A stretch of 64,000 nucleotides of DNA from Vesta saturnalis (GCA_036346205.1 JARFJB010001594.1:186001-250000), one strand, 5' to 3'. Counted from the first letter of the stretch, positions 42,110 to 54,129 are shown. A program made the numbers and translations. Notes: a model not told the origin generated them from the sequence alone.

Positions 42110-43913
42110 TTTTTGTTACTACCCATCTCTCGCTCGCGTATATTAACGTTGGCACTGTTATTGGGTTATATATGTATAATTTTGTTTTCTGTTCTATTTA
42201 TGTCTTTCCCAAGACTATTTTGTTAAGTGCATAATACATTTTTGTTGCCTTCTTGACGCTAGTTGAGATTACTGTCCCAAGGTAATCACTTTTTCTATTT
42301 CTTCTCTTTTACATGTCAGTTTGTTTCCGTTGGCTTCTTCCTGCTGTGATTTTATACTGCTTATTTGCATTTATTTCCAGTCTTACACCCATACGTTTAT
42401 TATTATTTTTTGTTTTACTAAATACTATATTATCTGCATATATCATTACATCTGTTCCAATTGGTCTTAGATTATTGTATCCGATAACCGTTTGTAGGTG
42501 TTTTGATCTGTCCTTGGCGTTTTTTATTATTTTATCCATTACGAGTATGAAAAGTAGGGGCTGAGGCTATCTCCTTATTTAATTCCTCTTTCCATTCTAA
42601 ATTGCAATTATCGTTTGCCTCTTAGCTGTACTCTTGTCCTTGTATTCACGTATATATTCTTTGTTATTTCAATTAGTTTTCTTGGGATGCTGAGATCTGC
42701 CATAATTCCCCACAAGATACTTCTGTCCACTCTATCAAATGCTGCTTGAAGGTTTATAAAGGTTATATACATTTCTTCTCCTTTGTGATGTTTCTTAGCC
42801 ATCATTAGCCTTAGTAAGAAAATATTATCCACTGTTTGTCTTTTCTGTCTAGATGCTGATTGTTCCTTTTCCAGTTTTCCCTTTATTACTGCTCTCAGTC
42901 TCTTCTGTACTATTCTTGTATATATCTTGTATACTACTAATGAGTGGCAAATGTCTATAATTTTAGCAATCAAACTCGTCTCCTTTCTTGTGCATTGACA
43001 CCTATAGATGCTCTTCCCATTAATTAGGCATTTTATTCGATTCCCATGCAAGTCTTATTACTTTTAGTAGCCATTCTTGCCCTTATTTCCCTAGACACTT
43101 TATACACTCGGGGTCTATTTTGTCTAGTCCATGTGCTTTTACTATCCAGACTCTGCCTATTGCCTCCGCTAGTTATTCCATTTTCTTCTATTGTATTTAC
43201 ATTATTTATTATCGGGTTTTTAGTCCTATTTCTCTGTATATTTTGTTCTTTTGGTTTGTCTTCGTCTGTCACTTTTCCATATTCTTCCCAAATGTTTAGT
43301 ACTTCCTTTAGCTGAGATTTTACCTGGTTTCTCTTGTCTCTCAGGCTTCTTATCCCTTTTCTTCTTTTCCTGCCTTTTACTGATCTTATTTTGGTCCAGA
43401 ATTTTCTGTTGTCACTGCTAGTGTTGATTAAGTTCTTCTCCATATTTCTGCCAATTCTCTCTCTTGGCTTCTTTTATCCTTTCTTTTGCCTTGTTTCTTA
43501 TTCTATGATATTCTTCCTTATCTTGTTCTCTTTTCATTCTAATGCACGTTTTCCATGCTTCTTTTTTCTTTTTCACCTCTACCTGTATCTGTTCATCCCA
43601 CCAATCCTTACTTTTATGGTTTTTCTTGGTTCTATATACTCCGCAAATTTCTTCCGCTTTCCTTAATATTATTTCTTTGAATTAGTACCAGCTTTCCTTC
43701 TTGGTTCTTTCTCTTCTTTCGAATTCCTTCTCTGTTTGTTCCATGTATCTTTTCTGGAGTGTCTTTACTGCTGTGTTCTGGTTCCTCTATTAATTCTTGC
43801 CTACCCTCGGACAGTTCTGCTATTATTAGTCTGTGGTGTGTGCCTATTTCAGCTTTGTTTTCTTTCCTGATTTGCCTGATTTTGTATCTCATCTCTTGCA
43901 CCGGAAATGACAC
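42110..43913 (-). pseudogene. Reverse transcriptase domain of the LINE
   Basis: Frames in order on the minus strand: 43,913-43,632 (RT linker, charged), 43,443-43,033 (SKVSREIRARMATKS region preceded by a lysine-rich stretch), 43,051-42,608 with the RT fingers/palm (SASRQKRQTVDNIFLLRLMM, then MYITFINLQAAFDRVDRSIL, motif A Asp in AAFDRVDR), and 42,539-42,309 with TDVMIYADNIVFSKTK, where the usual YADD motif C has become YADN. At 42,290-42,110 LGTVISTSVKKATKMYYALN and LIYASERWVVTKN continue the thumb to the array. The lost second Asp and several frameshifts make it inactive. Confidence 0.8.
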
Positions 43914-43917
43914 AAAA

Positions 43918-44396
43918 GCTGAAAATTTAAATTGAACCTGTATATTTTTACATGTTTGAATTCTACAGCTTCAAATACATACAGTTCATCTGCCAAATTT
44001 CAACTCAAAAGCCATTTTACTTTGGCAGGGTCGGCTTCAGAAGCCATAATTTTTAAATTCGATCGTTAACAAACTTCACACAAATTAATTATTAGGAAAA
44101 ACAATATTGTCGGGGTAATTGTACGTCAATTATCTATAATTTAGCTTAAAATTTTTTTTTTAAATAAAATTAAAATGGCGCCCTATAATCCAAATATGTA
44201 AAAATATACAGGGTGTTACACTTAAATTTTCAGGTTTTCCGACATTTCCGGTGAAACCGGAAATCGGCGATATTGTTTTTTTTATGTAAAAAATCCCAAA
44301 CTGGCACTAATATAACCCACCAAAATTTGAACAAAATGTGACGACCCGTTCAAAAGTCACAGGGGTGGCCTCTATTTGATTTACACCCTGTATAGT
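43918..44396. mobile_element. Short dispersed repeat inserted in the LINE
   Basis: It interrupts the LINE between endonuclease and RT linker. It contains ACAGGGTGTTACACTTAAAT (about 44,212) and ends with CACCCTGTATA (44,386-44,396). GGAAATG/CCGGAAATC strings occur near both ends. No coding signal. It belongs to the same ACAGGGTG-type repeats as at 1.4-4.1 kb. Confidence 0.55.
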
Positions 44397-45011
44397 CGAC
44401 AATACTCTTTGCCTCTCTCCCCTCTGTTATAAATACGTATCTTTACTGCAAAGGCTGTTCCCAAGTCCTCTGCTAACGTCGTCTCTTATTCTTGAGTTCC
44501 AACCACCCATCAGTATTATTCTTTCGGAATTTTCTCTGATCTCATCCAAGGTGTTCTGTAGGTATGTGTAGAATTGGTCCATCTCGGTTTCATTTGTTCC
44601 TTCTATCGGTGCATATAGTTGTATTACATACCCTGCATCTTCTGTTTCTATTTTAATGTACATTATTCTAGAAGATTTAAATTTGGCTTCCGTAGTTTTT
44701 GCATGTATATCTTCTGTCATAACACTCATAACAATTCCAACCCCTTATTTCACTCTTTGTAATGTATCTATCCCTGAGTAGAAAAGTGTGTGTCTTTCTC
44801 CTATTTTAATTTTTCCTTTTCCTTTCTTCTTTGTCTCGCGTAATCCCAGTAAATGTATTTTACATTCCTGTATCAGATCTCTTTCTTTTCCGCTTATCGA
44901 TGTTATGTTCCATGATCCTATTTCTATGTTTCGTGTTTTGTTTTCCTTATCATTTTTCTTATTTTTATTTGACATTTCCTTTTTTGCACTGTTTGTCTTT
45001 TCCCTTATCAT
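44397..45011 (-). pseudogene. AP-like endonuclease domain of the LINE
   Basis: Endonuclease that would nick target DNA for target-primed reverse transcription. The minus strand has IEIGSWNITSISGKERDLIQ, LLGLRETKKKGKGKIKIGER, SGIDTLQRVK (45,011-44,745). After one break follow SSRIMYIKIETEDAGYVIQL, YAPIEGTNETEMDQFYTYLQ, and ERIILMGGWNSRI (44,729-44,427), where the conserved GDFN motif reads GGWN. The GD change removes a catalytic residue, so it is inactive. Confidence 0.75.
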
Positions 45012-45359
45012 ATTATCTGATGTTGTTCTGCCCTGTGTCTATCTGATTAGTTTCCCTTCTTCTTTACTTATCGATTTCATCATTATCGTTCTTCTTCGTT
45101 CGTTGCCTAGTCGTGTCTCTTTCCCCACCCCCAACCCAAATTAGTTTTTTGTATAGTGACTCGTTTTTGTGATCTTGAGGAGTTTCTCTCTTAAGGTCTC
45201 TTCGCTGTCGCCTTCTGGGCATGTTTGACTCAATGTCCTCCCTTTTTTCTCGGTTTTCTCCGTCGAGTTCCCTTGTTCTGCTCGCCCCATCTCTCTGGTT
45301 TCTGTTTCATCTTCCTCCGTCTGCTCTTGTGTACTTTCCTTGACCTTTTGTCCATCTAT

Positions 45360-45960
45360 TTGTTGTAGTCTTTAAAGGGATACTATTTCTCTATTTATTA
45401 TTAATTTATTAAATCTTAATACTGTGTGGTGTACTGCTTCATGTATCCTACTAGTTCCCTACGCTGTTCCAAAATTTCCTTGGTATAGTCTTCCTCCATG
45501 TATATTTTTGTTGTTTTAAGCTTGTTAGTATCTCCATTCTGTTATTTCTGACTCTTTTTTTCATCATTATTGGTCTTATATTACTTCATTGTTTCTTGCC
45601 TAATCTTCTTATTTCCTGGATGTCTTCTTCCATGTTTATCGATATTCCCATCTCTCTCAGTATACCCTCACCTTTTCTTTTAATTCCAGATCCTCTTCTT
45701 CATCTGTTTCAATTACTCCATGTATAATTAATCTGTCCTTCCTTATTTCTCTCTCTAGATTTTCTATTTTTTCTTCTTGCCTTGAGTTTCTTAGTTTCAG
45801 TTGTTCGTTGCCTTTCTTCAATTTTTCATTTTCCGTTCTTACCTTATTTATCTCATTTTAAAATATATCTACTTTGTTCTCTCATTGATTACTTTTCTCT
45901 ATGTTGCCCAATTTCTCATTTCTTTTTAGTACCATTCCCATTTGGTTCTCCTTCATTTTC
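45360..45960 (-). pseudogene. ORF1-like part of the LINE
   Basis: Short minus-strand frames encode a charged, helical protein: EREIRKDRLIIHGVIETDEE (about 45,755-45,695), MEEDIQEIRRLGKK (about 45,635-45,590), QRRELVGYMKQYTTQY (about 45,470-45,420) and NKLIINREIVSL nearby. This order (REIR-x-x-x-LIIHG, RRLGKK, R-x-ELVGYMK) resembles the RNA-binding upstream protein of insect endonuclease-RT LINEs. Many breaks. The 5' end of the element is not defined beyond about 45,990. Confidence 0.5.
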
Positions 45961-47074
45961 CGCCAAACTACTTACTTATTTATCTTTATTTATTAATTAT
46001 ACTTTAAATTTAATTCAGCTTTTAATGATTTATTCAGCTTAACACATTATCTGCCAAGGATATAAAAAAGATTTTTTTTAGGTTTGTTTTCTTTTGTTTC
46101 TATTAAATTGGGTTACATATATTCAAATATAATTTAAAATTTAAAATAAACAATTTTAAAATGGTAAAAAAATGATGCGCATACGCATCAACGGCGTTAG
46201 TACAATAAACAAATACATCAGTTTGCACTACTTTTACCAATTACATTTTTATTTCATATGATATTTCTGAAAACAATTAGAATGAAGAGGTCGAAACGTA
46301 TCTCGACTATATTTGTAAGTACCGACGGTGGTTCTTTATTTACTGTTTCACTTATACCTGCATTAGATTGATTTTCCATAGATACACTGGTACCTTCAAA
46401 TTTGATCAGAGACAAACCTAGGTAGAACCGAAATTTCAGTTGACTAATACCTTCTTTATTTGCTAAATTGTACAACTTCCATGTGTTTACAACTGCACTA
46501 TCTACGCAGTTTATGAAAAGTGGCCACAACCATTTCTTGCCCCGTATTCTAATTCATGATATCGTTATCGTGCAAATCAACTCCTCCCATAAACTGATAG
46601 TCGTTTATCAAATGTGGTTGAGGGATATGAATGTCTTTCCTTTGTTTCCTGTCATACCTTTTAACGTTCACTGTGGGTTCAATTGGTGTGTGGTTACTTA
46701 TGACACTTACAATGGAATGATCATTCAATTTTACAACAGCTATCCCTGCCTTTTGTCATACACTGTATCAAAACTTCCTCTTCTTCGTTTAGTCAGCAGT
46801 TTGTTCTTTTCCATAGGACATTTAGGCAGTCTATTTTCACGTATTGTGCCAGTTGCAAAGTATCCTTTTTCCTTTAAAGTTAAAAATAATCCATATGTGG
46901 AGAAATAGTTGTCAAAATAAATGTTGTGCTCACTTGAGTCTTCAACAATCTCCAACATGTCCAAAACAACTTGCGCTCCTAAACCGTGTTCGGACCTTTG
47001 TTTAGTCGGATTTCCCCCTGCATATGGAATAAGTTGAAATAAATACCCTTCAGTATTACAAATGCACCGTTTAA

Positions 47075-48686
47075 CCCTTTAAGGAGCAAAACTGTTATTC
47101 ATATATTGTGAATATTTTCATAAATTTTGTATAAAAATGAAGTAAATTAATGCATTCAATGAAAAAAAGGCAAAAAAGTTCTCTAGTTCTTTCTTCAAGT
47201 GGTGGTAAAAATCGCTACCAGTGATCATTCTTTACTTTAATATTGCTTTAAGATTCACTATTTACCACTATATTTTTGTAACACTTAGAATAATGTAACA
47301 AAACAAAAGGTTATAAGAAGTTTATTGATATCTGAACAATTATTTTTTCATACATTATTTTTGGTGATAAACCGAAAAACATTCTTTGCATAATGCAACA
47401 TTACATTTTTCACAAATTATGTTTGTTCTCTTTTGCTTCTTTTTTTTAACTACAGTTGGCACATCTTCTGTAAGTGCCCTTGATTGGCAAGTGGGAACCT
47501 ACGTTAACAAGATTTGGTTTCTTCGACTTATCAACTTGATTTGGGTCCAGGTCGTTTTCAGGATGAGAATACACCAATCAATTGATCAGCCAACTGACTT
47601 CTGTATTGAAGATGTGTAAGAGCTACTTCACGGGGGTAGTTTTTATGATGATGGTGCCTATATAAAATGTAGCTGTTTACTATTGATGCGTCAAGGATGT
47701 AGTAAAATAATTTTATCCACCATCTTTTGGACTTCCATTGAATCGAATAGGTTGACATCAACTGATCAAAACGATCTACCCCACCCATGTGTGCATTATA
47801 ATCAGCAATAGCAGTTGGACAAGGTACTTCTTCACGGGTGCCATCCTTACTTGTTCTGAGGACAGTTGTTTTTTCTTTGAAGTTATGCATGTTACTTATC
47901 AGTGTCACACATTTTGTTCCCCGGTCTTTCCATTTATAGACGGATATGTTGCCACTAGCTACGGAATCAGACTCACTCATCTTTAATTTTTTGTCATCAG
48001 CTAAGCATTGCTTTGGGAAATATTTCCTCGACGTACGAAATGTCCCACAGGCGCAAAGTTGTTTGTCAAGTTTTGCGAAGAGGGGCAATGTAGAAAATAA
48101 ATTGTCATAGTAAATGCAATATGCACGATTTTGAAACTGGCTACTAAGTTGCATTACGACCCTCTTACCAAGTGTGTCTTGGACAGCTGCATCCGTTTTG
48201 CCTTGATAGACATCGAAATCGATCAAGTAACCAGTCTTTGCACATACTATGGCCCAAACCTTGATTCCTCTCTTCACCGGCTTCATGCGCATGTACTGCT
48301 TCAACACAGTTCGTCCCTTAAAAGGAACCATGCTTTCTTCGATTGACAAACATCTGGACAGTGTAAACAATTCAGAAAATTTTGCTTTTACATGCTTTAT
48401 AAGCGGTCGGATTTTATACAACTTATCGAACATAGGGTCACAAATAAATTTCAATGTCAACAATACTACTAAAAGTACCGTCCTACGTGTCCACTGGTAG
48501 CTATGTTTACCAGTAATTCAGTTTTAAGCTCATGCGCACGTTCATGTAGTATCTGGTAGCTAATGTTACCAGATATCGTTTGTAACTTGCTCTTAGAACT
48601 TATGGTCCAATATTCAATACTATAGGAAAGGTAGATCACCTTCAAATGTAAATGGTAAACATAGCTACCAGTGATCCTTAAAGGGT
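47075..48686 (-). mobile_element. Inner piggyBac-type element with TTAA duplications
   Basis: TTAA stands at 47,071-47,074 and 48,687-48,690. The element's ends are CCCTTTAAGGA on the left and its complement TCCTTAAAGGG on the right. The 1,612-bp element lies exactly inside the outer piggyBac's coding sequence, so its insertion is younger. It carries a transposase frame at 48,463-47,558 and a stretch upstream (to 48,686) that does not yield an intact N-terminus. Confidence 0.85.
47558..48463 (-). pseudogene. piggyBac-type transposase, N-terminally truncated
   Basis: The 301-residue frame has the DDE-type piggyBac core: CLSIEESMVPFKGRTVLKQY (first Asp position here is Glu-Glu; family usually DE), KPVKRGIKVWAIVCAKTGYL, YCIYYDNLFSTLPLFAKL (second Asp), and PTAIADYNAHMGGVDRFDQL (third Asp block), then SKRWWIKLFYYILDASIVNS and a short end without the usual cysteine-rich domain. 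I find no intact N-terminal domain upstream. A piggyBac of about 550-600 residues is normal, so roughly half is missing and the element is probably inactive. Confidence 0.8.
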
Positions 48687-49900
48687 TAAAGCCAAAATGC
48701 ACTGGTTTACCTTTGATGAACATCTTGGCTGAATGCCTGCCAAAGTAAGGCACCATTTATTCGTCAATTGACAAATTTTGAGAAAATACACTAAACTAGA
48801 ACATTTTTGTTTATTATGAAGAAAAATGGTCTAAGTTTTGTAAATTTATCTTCTTTTTGTAACAGATCATTATCAGATAAGTGAAGGTTTTGCTTTATTT
48901 TTCGAAATCTATTTCGACTCATGCAATTTCGAATGAGCATCGTCTCTAGACCAATACATGTCTGTCTGTGGTAAAGTATGGTATCCTGTTAGTATTAGCA
49001 TTCCAATAAATCTCTTCAACTCCATTACCGTAAATTGGAAATGGTGTCGGTTATTATCAGATGCGTACTTCTCCGAGAGTTTACAACTTGTAACATCAAT
49101 TTGATATTGCAAATTTTTGATGTACTAAATTCTATTTTTTCCTTTTGCCAAATTGGGGTAGGTTTCTGTAATTTTTACGTTTTTTAGGCAACGGTTGCTC
49201 ATGTTCTTCTTGATTTGTAGGATAATCCTCGTTTTGGTGCAGATGGACTTCAAATGTTCCAACTATATCAGACGGACGAGAATCTTCTTCCAATAAGTCA
49301 TCATCTATGTCTTCTTAATCTGTCAGTTCGTCTACTGTCAGAGGAATATATACTGCATCCATAGTATTCGCTTCCGCAATATTGAAATCTTCTGCAATAT
49401 TCTAAGTCACGCATACTTAGTAGTCTCGTATAACAATAATTAGAGATATTTAAATCGTACTATAAATTTCCTAGACTGTACAAATAAATATCACTTTAGT
49501 ATAATTTAGATATAAACAGCGTTTATTTTCAATGAGAGATTGAGAATAAATGAATAGGTAGTGTGGGACACAACGTATTTAAATGCATGCTGGAGCCGTT
49601 AATGTGTAACCGAATCATTAACTTTGCACTATAGAAACACAAATGCATTAAAATATTTTTATCCACGACTATTGTATAATGTATCCATTATACTTCTGTT
49701 TGCTCGACCTTAATAATACCCATTAATCACGGCAGTGATTAATGAGTCATTAATCACTGCTGCCAGATGCTTCCTTGATTTAGCTATATTATATTGTTTT
49801 GCTACAAACAATCGGTTTTTAAAATTTTATCGTGTAAACCACTACATATTTTCAATTCAGTTCTGTACATAAAAAAAAATTAAAAAAGTGAATTTTCCTA

Positions 49901-49975
49901 GACCAGATTCGAACGCGGGACCCGCGGTTGGAAGGCAAGGAGCATCTACACCGAGACATCAGCGACTTCGAATGT
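49901..49975 (-). repeat. tRNA-like sequence upstream of Crypton (first copy)
   Basis: The minus strand has GATGTCTCGGTGTAGATGCT (D-arm-like), CTTGCCTTCCAACC (an anticodon-loop-like TTCC, Gly-UCC type), and CCCGCGTTCGAATCTGG (B box/T-arm), then, within about 20 bases, oligo-T. The stems pair poorly, so a functional tRNA is unlikely. It starts 123 bases from the Crypton ATG at 50,099, on the other strand. Confidence 0.6.
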
Positions 49976-50098
49976 GTGTGTCGTATATTTGTTTCTTAAC
50001 ATACCATGTTTTTCGAAACATTTTATAAATCAAACTAGCTTTTAAAACAAAACAAATTTGACTCAAACCTGTTGACATTATTAAAAAACGAACTAAAA

Positions 50099-50627
50099 AT
50101 GGATATAGAAAATGAAAATGACTTTTCTCTAACACCACCAGAAATTAGAGAAGCTGCTGAAGTTGCCTCATTAAATTTATTGCCGGAAAAGTCAAGGAAA
50201 GTATATAATATGGCCTATGAATATTTTTTGAACTGGTAAAAGAAAAAGAAAACCACTTCATTTTCTGAATCGACTTTATTAGTATACTTTACTGAATTAT
50301 CCACAAAATATAAATCTTCAACACTATGGACATATTACTCAATGCTTAAAAGTACGATCACCTTACATCAAGGTATAAATTTAGAAGATTATAAAAAGTT
50401 ACGAGCATTACTAAAAAGAAAATCAGAAAATTTTCAGCCTAAAAAAGCGAAAACTTTTTCTAGCGAAGATATCAGTAACTTTTTAATTAAATCATCTGAT
50501 TAAGTAAATCTTTCACATAGTTATTTCATTACATTGTGTAATTTAAGGTTACTTTAATGATGGGAGTAATGGGTGCATGCAGAAGTAATGAGTTGTATGA
50601 AATGAAAATAACCCATTTACAAGATCT
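50099..50627 (+). pseudogene. Crypton-like tyrosine recombinase, truncated copy
   Basis: ATG 50,099 opens MDIENENDFSLTPPEIREAA and VASLNLLPEKSRKVYNMAYE. A TAA at about 50,237 follows FLNW, then TLLVYFTELSTKYKSSTLW and YYSMLKSTITLHQGINLEDY (N-terminal SAM-like DNA-binding part), ending in the ACRSNELYEMKITHLQD region, where the tandem duplication breaks it. The family is a eukaryotic tyrosine recombinase (Crypton/KCTD1-like). The catalytic domain is missing here. Confidence 0.65.
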
Positions 50628-50628
50628 T

Positions 50629-52504
50629 TTGGACTTCCATTGAATCGAATAGGTTGACATCAACTGATCAAAACGATCTACCCCACCCATGTGTGCATTA
50701 TAATCAGCAATAGCAGTTGGACAACGTACTTCTTCACGAGTGCCATCCTTACTTGTTCTGAGGACAGTTGTTTTTTCTTTGAAGTTATGCATGTTACTTA
50801 TCAGTGTCACACATTTTGTTCCCCGGTCTTTCCATTTATAGACGGATATGTTGCCACTAGCTACGGAATCAGACTCACTCATCTTTAATTTTTTGTCATC
50901 AGCTAAGCATTGCTTTGGGAAATATTTCCTCGACGTTCGAAATGTCCCACAGGCGATAAGTTGTTTCTCTAAAAGTTTTGCGAAGACGGGCAATGTAGAA
51001 AAAAAATTGTCATAGTAAATGCAATAACCACGATTTTGAAACTGGCTACTAAATTGCATTACGACCCTCTCACCAAGTGTGTCTTGGACAGCTGCATCCG
51101 TTTTGCCTTGATAGACATCGAAATCGATCCAAGTAACCAGTCTTTCCACATGCTATGGCCCAAACCTTGATTCCTCTCTTCACCGGCTTCATGGGCATGT
51201 ACTGCTTCAACACAGTTCGCCCCTTGAAAGGAACCATGCTTTTGTCGATTGACAAACATCTGGACGGTGTAAACAATTCAGAAAATTTTGCTTTTACATG
51301 CTTTATAAGCGGTCGGATTTTATACAACTTATCGAACATAGGGTCACAAATAAATTTCAATGTCAACAATACTACTAAAAAGTACCGTCCTACGTGTCCA
51401 CTGGTAGCTATGTTTACCAGTAATTCAGTTTTAAGCTCATGCGCACGTTCATGTAGTATCTGGTAGCTAATGTTACCAGATATCGTTTGTAACTTGCTCT
51501 TAGAACTTATGGTCCAATATTCAATACTATAGGAAAGGTAGATCACCTTCAAATGTAAATGGTAAACATAGCTACCAGTGATCCTTAAAGGGTTAAAGCC
51601 AAAATGCACTGGTTTACCTTTGATGAACATCTTGGCTGAATGCCTGCCAAAGTAAGGCACCATTTATTCGTCAATTGACAAATTTTGAGAAAATACACTA
51701 AACTAGAACATTTTTGTTTATTATGAAGAAAAATGGTCTAAGTTTTGTAAATTTATCTTCTTTTTGTAACAGATCATTATCAGATAAGTGAAGGTTTTGC
51801 TTTATTTTTGAAATCTATTTCGACTCATGCAATTTCGAATGAGCATCGTCTCTAGACCAATACATGTCTGTCTGTGGTAAAGTATGGTATCCTGTTAGTA
51901 TTAGCATTCCAATAAATCTCTTCAACTCCATTACCGTAAATTGGAAATGGTGTCGGTTATTATCAGATGCGTTTCTCCGAGTTTACAACTTGTAACATCA
52001 ATTTGATATTGCAAATTTTGATGTACTAAATTCTATTTTTCCTTTTGCCAAATTGGGGTAGGTTTCTGTAATTTTTACGTTTTTTAGGCAACGGTTGCTC
52101 ATGTTCTTCTTGATTTGTAGGATAATCCTCGTTTTGGTGCAGATGGACTTCAAATGTTCCAACTATATCAGACGGACGAGAATCTTCTTCCAATAAGTCA
52201 TCATCTATGTCTTCTTAATCTGTCAGTTCGTCTACTGTCAGAGGAATATATACTGCATCCATAGTATTCGCTTCCGCAATATTGAAATCTTCTGCAATAT
52301 TCTAAGTCACGCATACTTAGTAGTCTCGTATAACAATAATTAGAGATATTTAAATCGTACTATAAATTTCCTAGACTGTACAAATAAATATCACTTTAGT
52401 ATAATTTAGATATAAACAGCGTTTATTTTCAATGAGAGATTGAGAATAAATGAATAGGTAGTGGGACACAACGTATTTAAATGCATGCTGGAGCCGTTAA
52501 TGTG
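50629..52504 (-). pseudogene. Second copies of the inner and outer piggyBac parts
   Basis: Duplicate of 47,729-49,606. The transposase frame 51,149-50,529 repeats the inner element's IDFDVYQGKTDAAVQDTLGE, NFFSTLPVFAKLLEKQLIAC and GGVDRFDQL but lacks the C-terminal end because of the duplication joint. TTAA at 51,593-51,596 marks the repeated inner-element edge. The outer element follows as far as about 52,504. Minor differences from the first copy exist; for example LLEKQL here against LDKQL there. Confidence 0.85.
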
Positions 52505-52798
52505 TAACCGAATCATTAACTTTGCACTATAGAAACACAAATGCATTAAAATATTTTTATCCACGACTATTGTATAATGTATCCATTATACTTCTGTTTG
52601 CTCGACCTTAATAATACCCATTAATCACGGCAGTGATTAATGAGTCATTAATCACTGCTGCCAGATGCTTCCTTGATTTAGCTATATTATATTGTTTTGC
52701 TACAAACAATCGGTTTTTAAAATTTTATCGTGTAAACCACTACATATTTTCAATTCAGTTCTGTACATAAAAAAAAATTAAAAAAGTGAATTTTCCTA

Positions 52799-52873
52799 GA
52801 CCAGATTCGAACGCGGGACCCGCGGTTGGAAGGCAAGGAGCATCTACACCGAGACATCAGCGACTTCGAATGT
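52799..52873 (-). repeat. tRNA-like sequence upstream of Crypton (second copy)
   Basis: Identical in layout to 49,901-49,975, the duplicate at offset 2,898. Starts 124 bases from the Crypton ATG at 52,997. Confidence 0.6.
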
Positions 52874-52996
52874 GTGTGTCGTATATTTGTTTCTTAACAT
52901 ACCATGTTTTTCGAAACATTTTATAAATCAAACTAGCTTTTAAAACAAAACAAATTTGACTCAAACCTGTTGACATTATTAAAAAACGAACTAAAA

Positions 52997-53859
52997 ATGG
53001 ATATAGAAAATGAAAATGACTTTTCTCTAACACCACCAGAAATTAGAGAAGCTGCTGAAGTTGCCTCATTAAATTTATTGCCGGAAAAGTCAAGGAAAGT
53101 ATATAATATGGCCTATGAATATTTTTTGAACTGGTAAAAGAAAAAGAAAACCACTTCATTTTCTGAATCGACTTTATTAGTATACTTTACTGAATTATCC
53201 ACAAAATATAAATCTTCAACACTATGGACATATTACTCAATGCTTAAAAGTACGATCACCTTACATCAAGGTATAAATTTAGAAGATTATAAAAAGTTAC
53301 GAGCATTACTAAAAAGAAAATCAGAAAATTTTCAGCCTAAAAAAGCGAAAACTTTTTCTAGCGAAGATATCAGTAACTTTTTAATTAAATCATCTGATTA
53401 AGTAAATCTTTCACATAGTTATTTCATTACATTGTGTAATTTAAGGTTACTTTAATGATGGGAGTAATGGGTGCATGCAGAAGTAATGAGTTGTATGAAA
53501 TGAAAATAACCCATTTACAAGATCTGGGATCAGCTTTTTTGGTTAATGTGCCAAATACCAAGACAAAAATTTGCCGAAAATTTAGTGTTACGGATAACTT
53601 TTACAAAATATGCAAGACATATATAAGTCTTCGACCAAGTCATGTAACCAGTGACTACATAGACGAATCCGTCAAAAATAAAACCGATACGGCCAACAAA
53701 ATATCATCTTCAATTCAACCAAAAGTAAACCAAACGAATCAATGTACATATAATTCAAATGTTTTAAGTCACCAAAACATTAGTTTTGATGTTAATTCTA
53801 TCCCTGCGATTAACTTGACCAATTGTTCAAATATTACAATTATTAATAATTATAAATAA
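52997..53859 (+). pseudogene. Crypton-like tyrosine recombinase with internal deletion
   Basis: ATG 52,997 opens the same N-terminus as the copy at 50,099, with the same TAA after FLNW and a further TAA after NFLIKSSD near 53,400. The 134-residue frame 53,455-53,859 contains VMGACRSNELYEMKITHLQD, which holds the first catalytic Arg (ACR), then NVPNTKTKICRKFSV and KTYISLRP. It then passes directly to SHVTSDYIDESVKNKTD, where the nucleophilic Tyr should lie in a SDYIDES-type segment. The block between LRP and SHV, which normally carries the second Arg and the catalytic His, is missing. The end has NCSNITIINNYK. It is inactive. Confidence 0.7.
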
Positions 53860-54129
53860 ATAGCATCATCTTGTAAGATTAGATACGTGATATTTGTTAA
53901 GCTAAATACATAGATTTTTGTGTTAATTATTATGAGATATTATACGATTATTATAATTTTCGATAACTATGTACTGTGTATAAATGAACAATAATGTATT
54001 GTATGAAATATTTGTTAGAATAAAATAGTGTTTCTAAAAATATATATGTAATGTAACAAAATTTTCCAACAAAAAAAACTTCAACAAAAATATTTAGTAG
54101 TTGTGGATAAAGTATAGTATTCTACTCAC

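Larger units (their letters stand above)
35400..45990 (-). mobile_element. Non-LTR retrotransposon interrupted by a satellite array
   Basis: Reading leftwards: ORF1-like part (45,960-45,360), endonuclease (45,011-44,397), a roughly 480-bp repeat insertion (44,396-43,918), linker and reverse transcriptase (43,913-42,110), a satellite array (42,103-35,768), then the RT C-terminus and a 3' end with an AAGAAGAAGAAGAG tail near 35,415. The parts on the two sides of the array join at one point in the protein. The C-terminal pattern resembles insect elements annotated as endonuclease-reverse transcriptase. I would not fix the clade. The ORF contains many frame breaks. Confidence 0.75.
46043..49606 (-). 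mobile_element. Outer piggyBac-type element, interrupted
   Basis: A transposase gene reads leftwards and is split by another piggyBac (47,075-48,686). N-terminal side: acidic region (about 49,330-49,180) and a frame at 49,112-48,909 (HHFQFTVMELKRFIGMLILT). Just before the insert it reads VPYFGRHSAKMFIKGKPVHF. After the insert come EHNIYFDNYFSTYGLFLTLK (46,964-46,740), MGGVDLHDN-type sequence (about 46,575), and FINCVDSAVVNTWKLYNLAN (46,515-46,450). Possible short inverted ends CACATTA-C-G lie at 46,043 and 49,606, with TTAA on the left and a damaged TAAC on the right. Heavily broken. Confidence 0.65.
47725..53524. repeat. Tandem duplication of about 2.9 kb
   Basis: 47,725-50,626 is repeated as 50,625-53,524 with an offset near 2,898-2,902 and few differences. 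The repeated unit holds part of the inner piggyBac, the N-terminal half of the outer piggyBac, a tRNA-like sequence and the start of the Crypton. The joint reads AAGATCTTTTGG, which is AAGATCT of the Crypton end (53,519-53,525) fused to ATCTTTTGG of the piggyBac (47,722-47,730), a 4-base ATCT overlap. Small differences (for example near 48,055 versus 50,953) show that the copies are not identical. Confidence 0.92.

Noticed and set aside
43046..43666. Plus-strand hydrophobic ORFs (LLLSRLCLLPPLV-type) in the LINE region
   Set aside because: They are antisense shadows of the charged LINE ORF on the minus strand.
46468..46908. 146-residue plus-strand ORF
   Set aside because: It is the antisense of the piggyBac transposase relic; motifs read correctly only on the minus strand.
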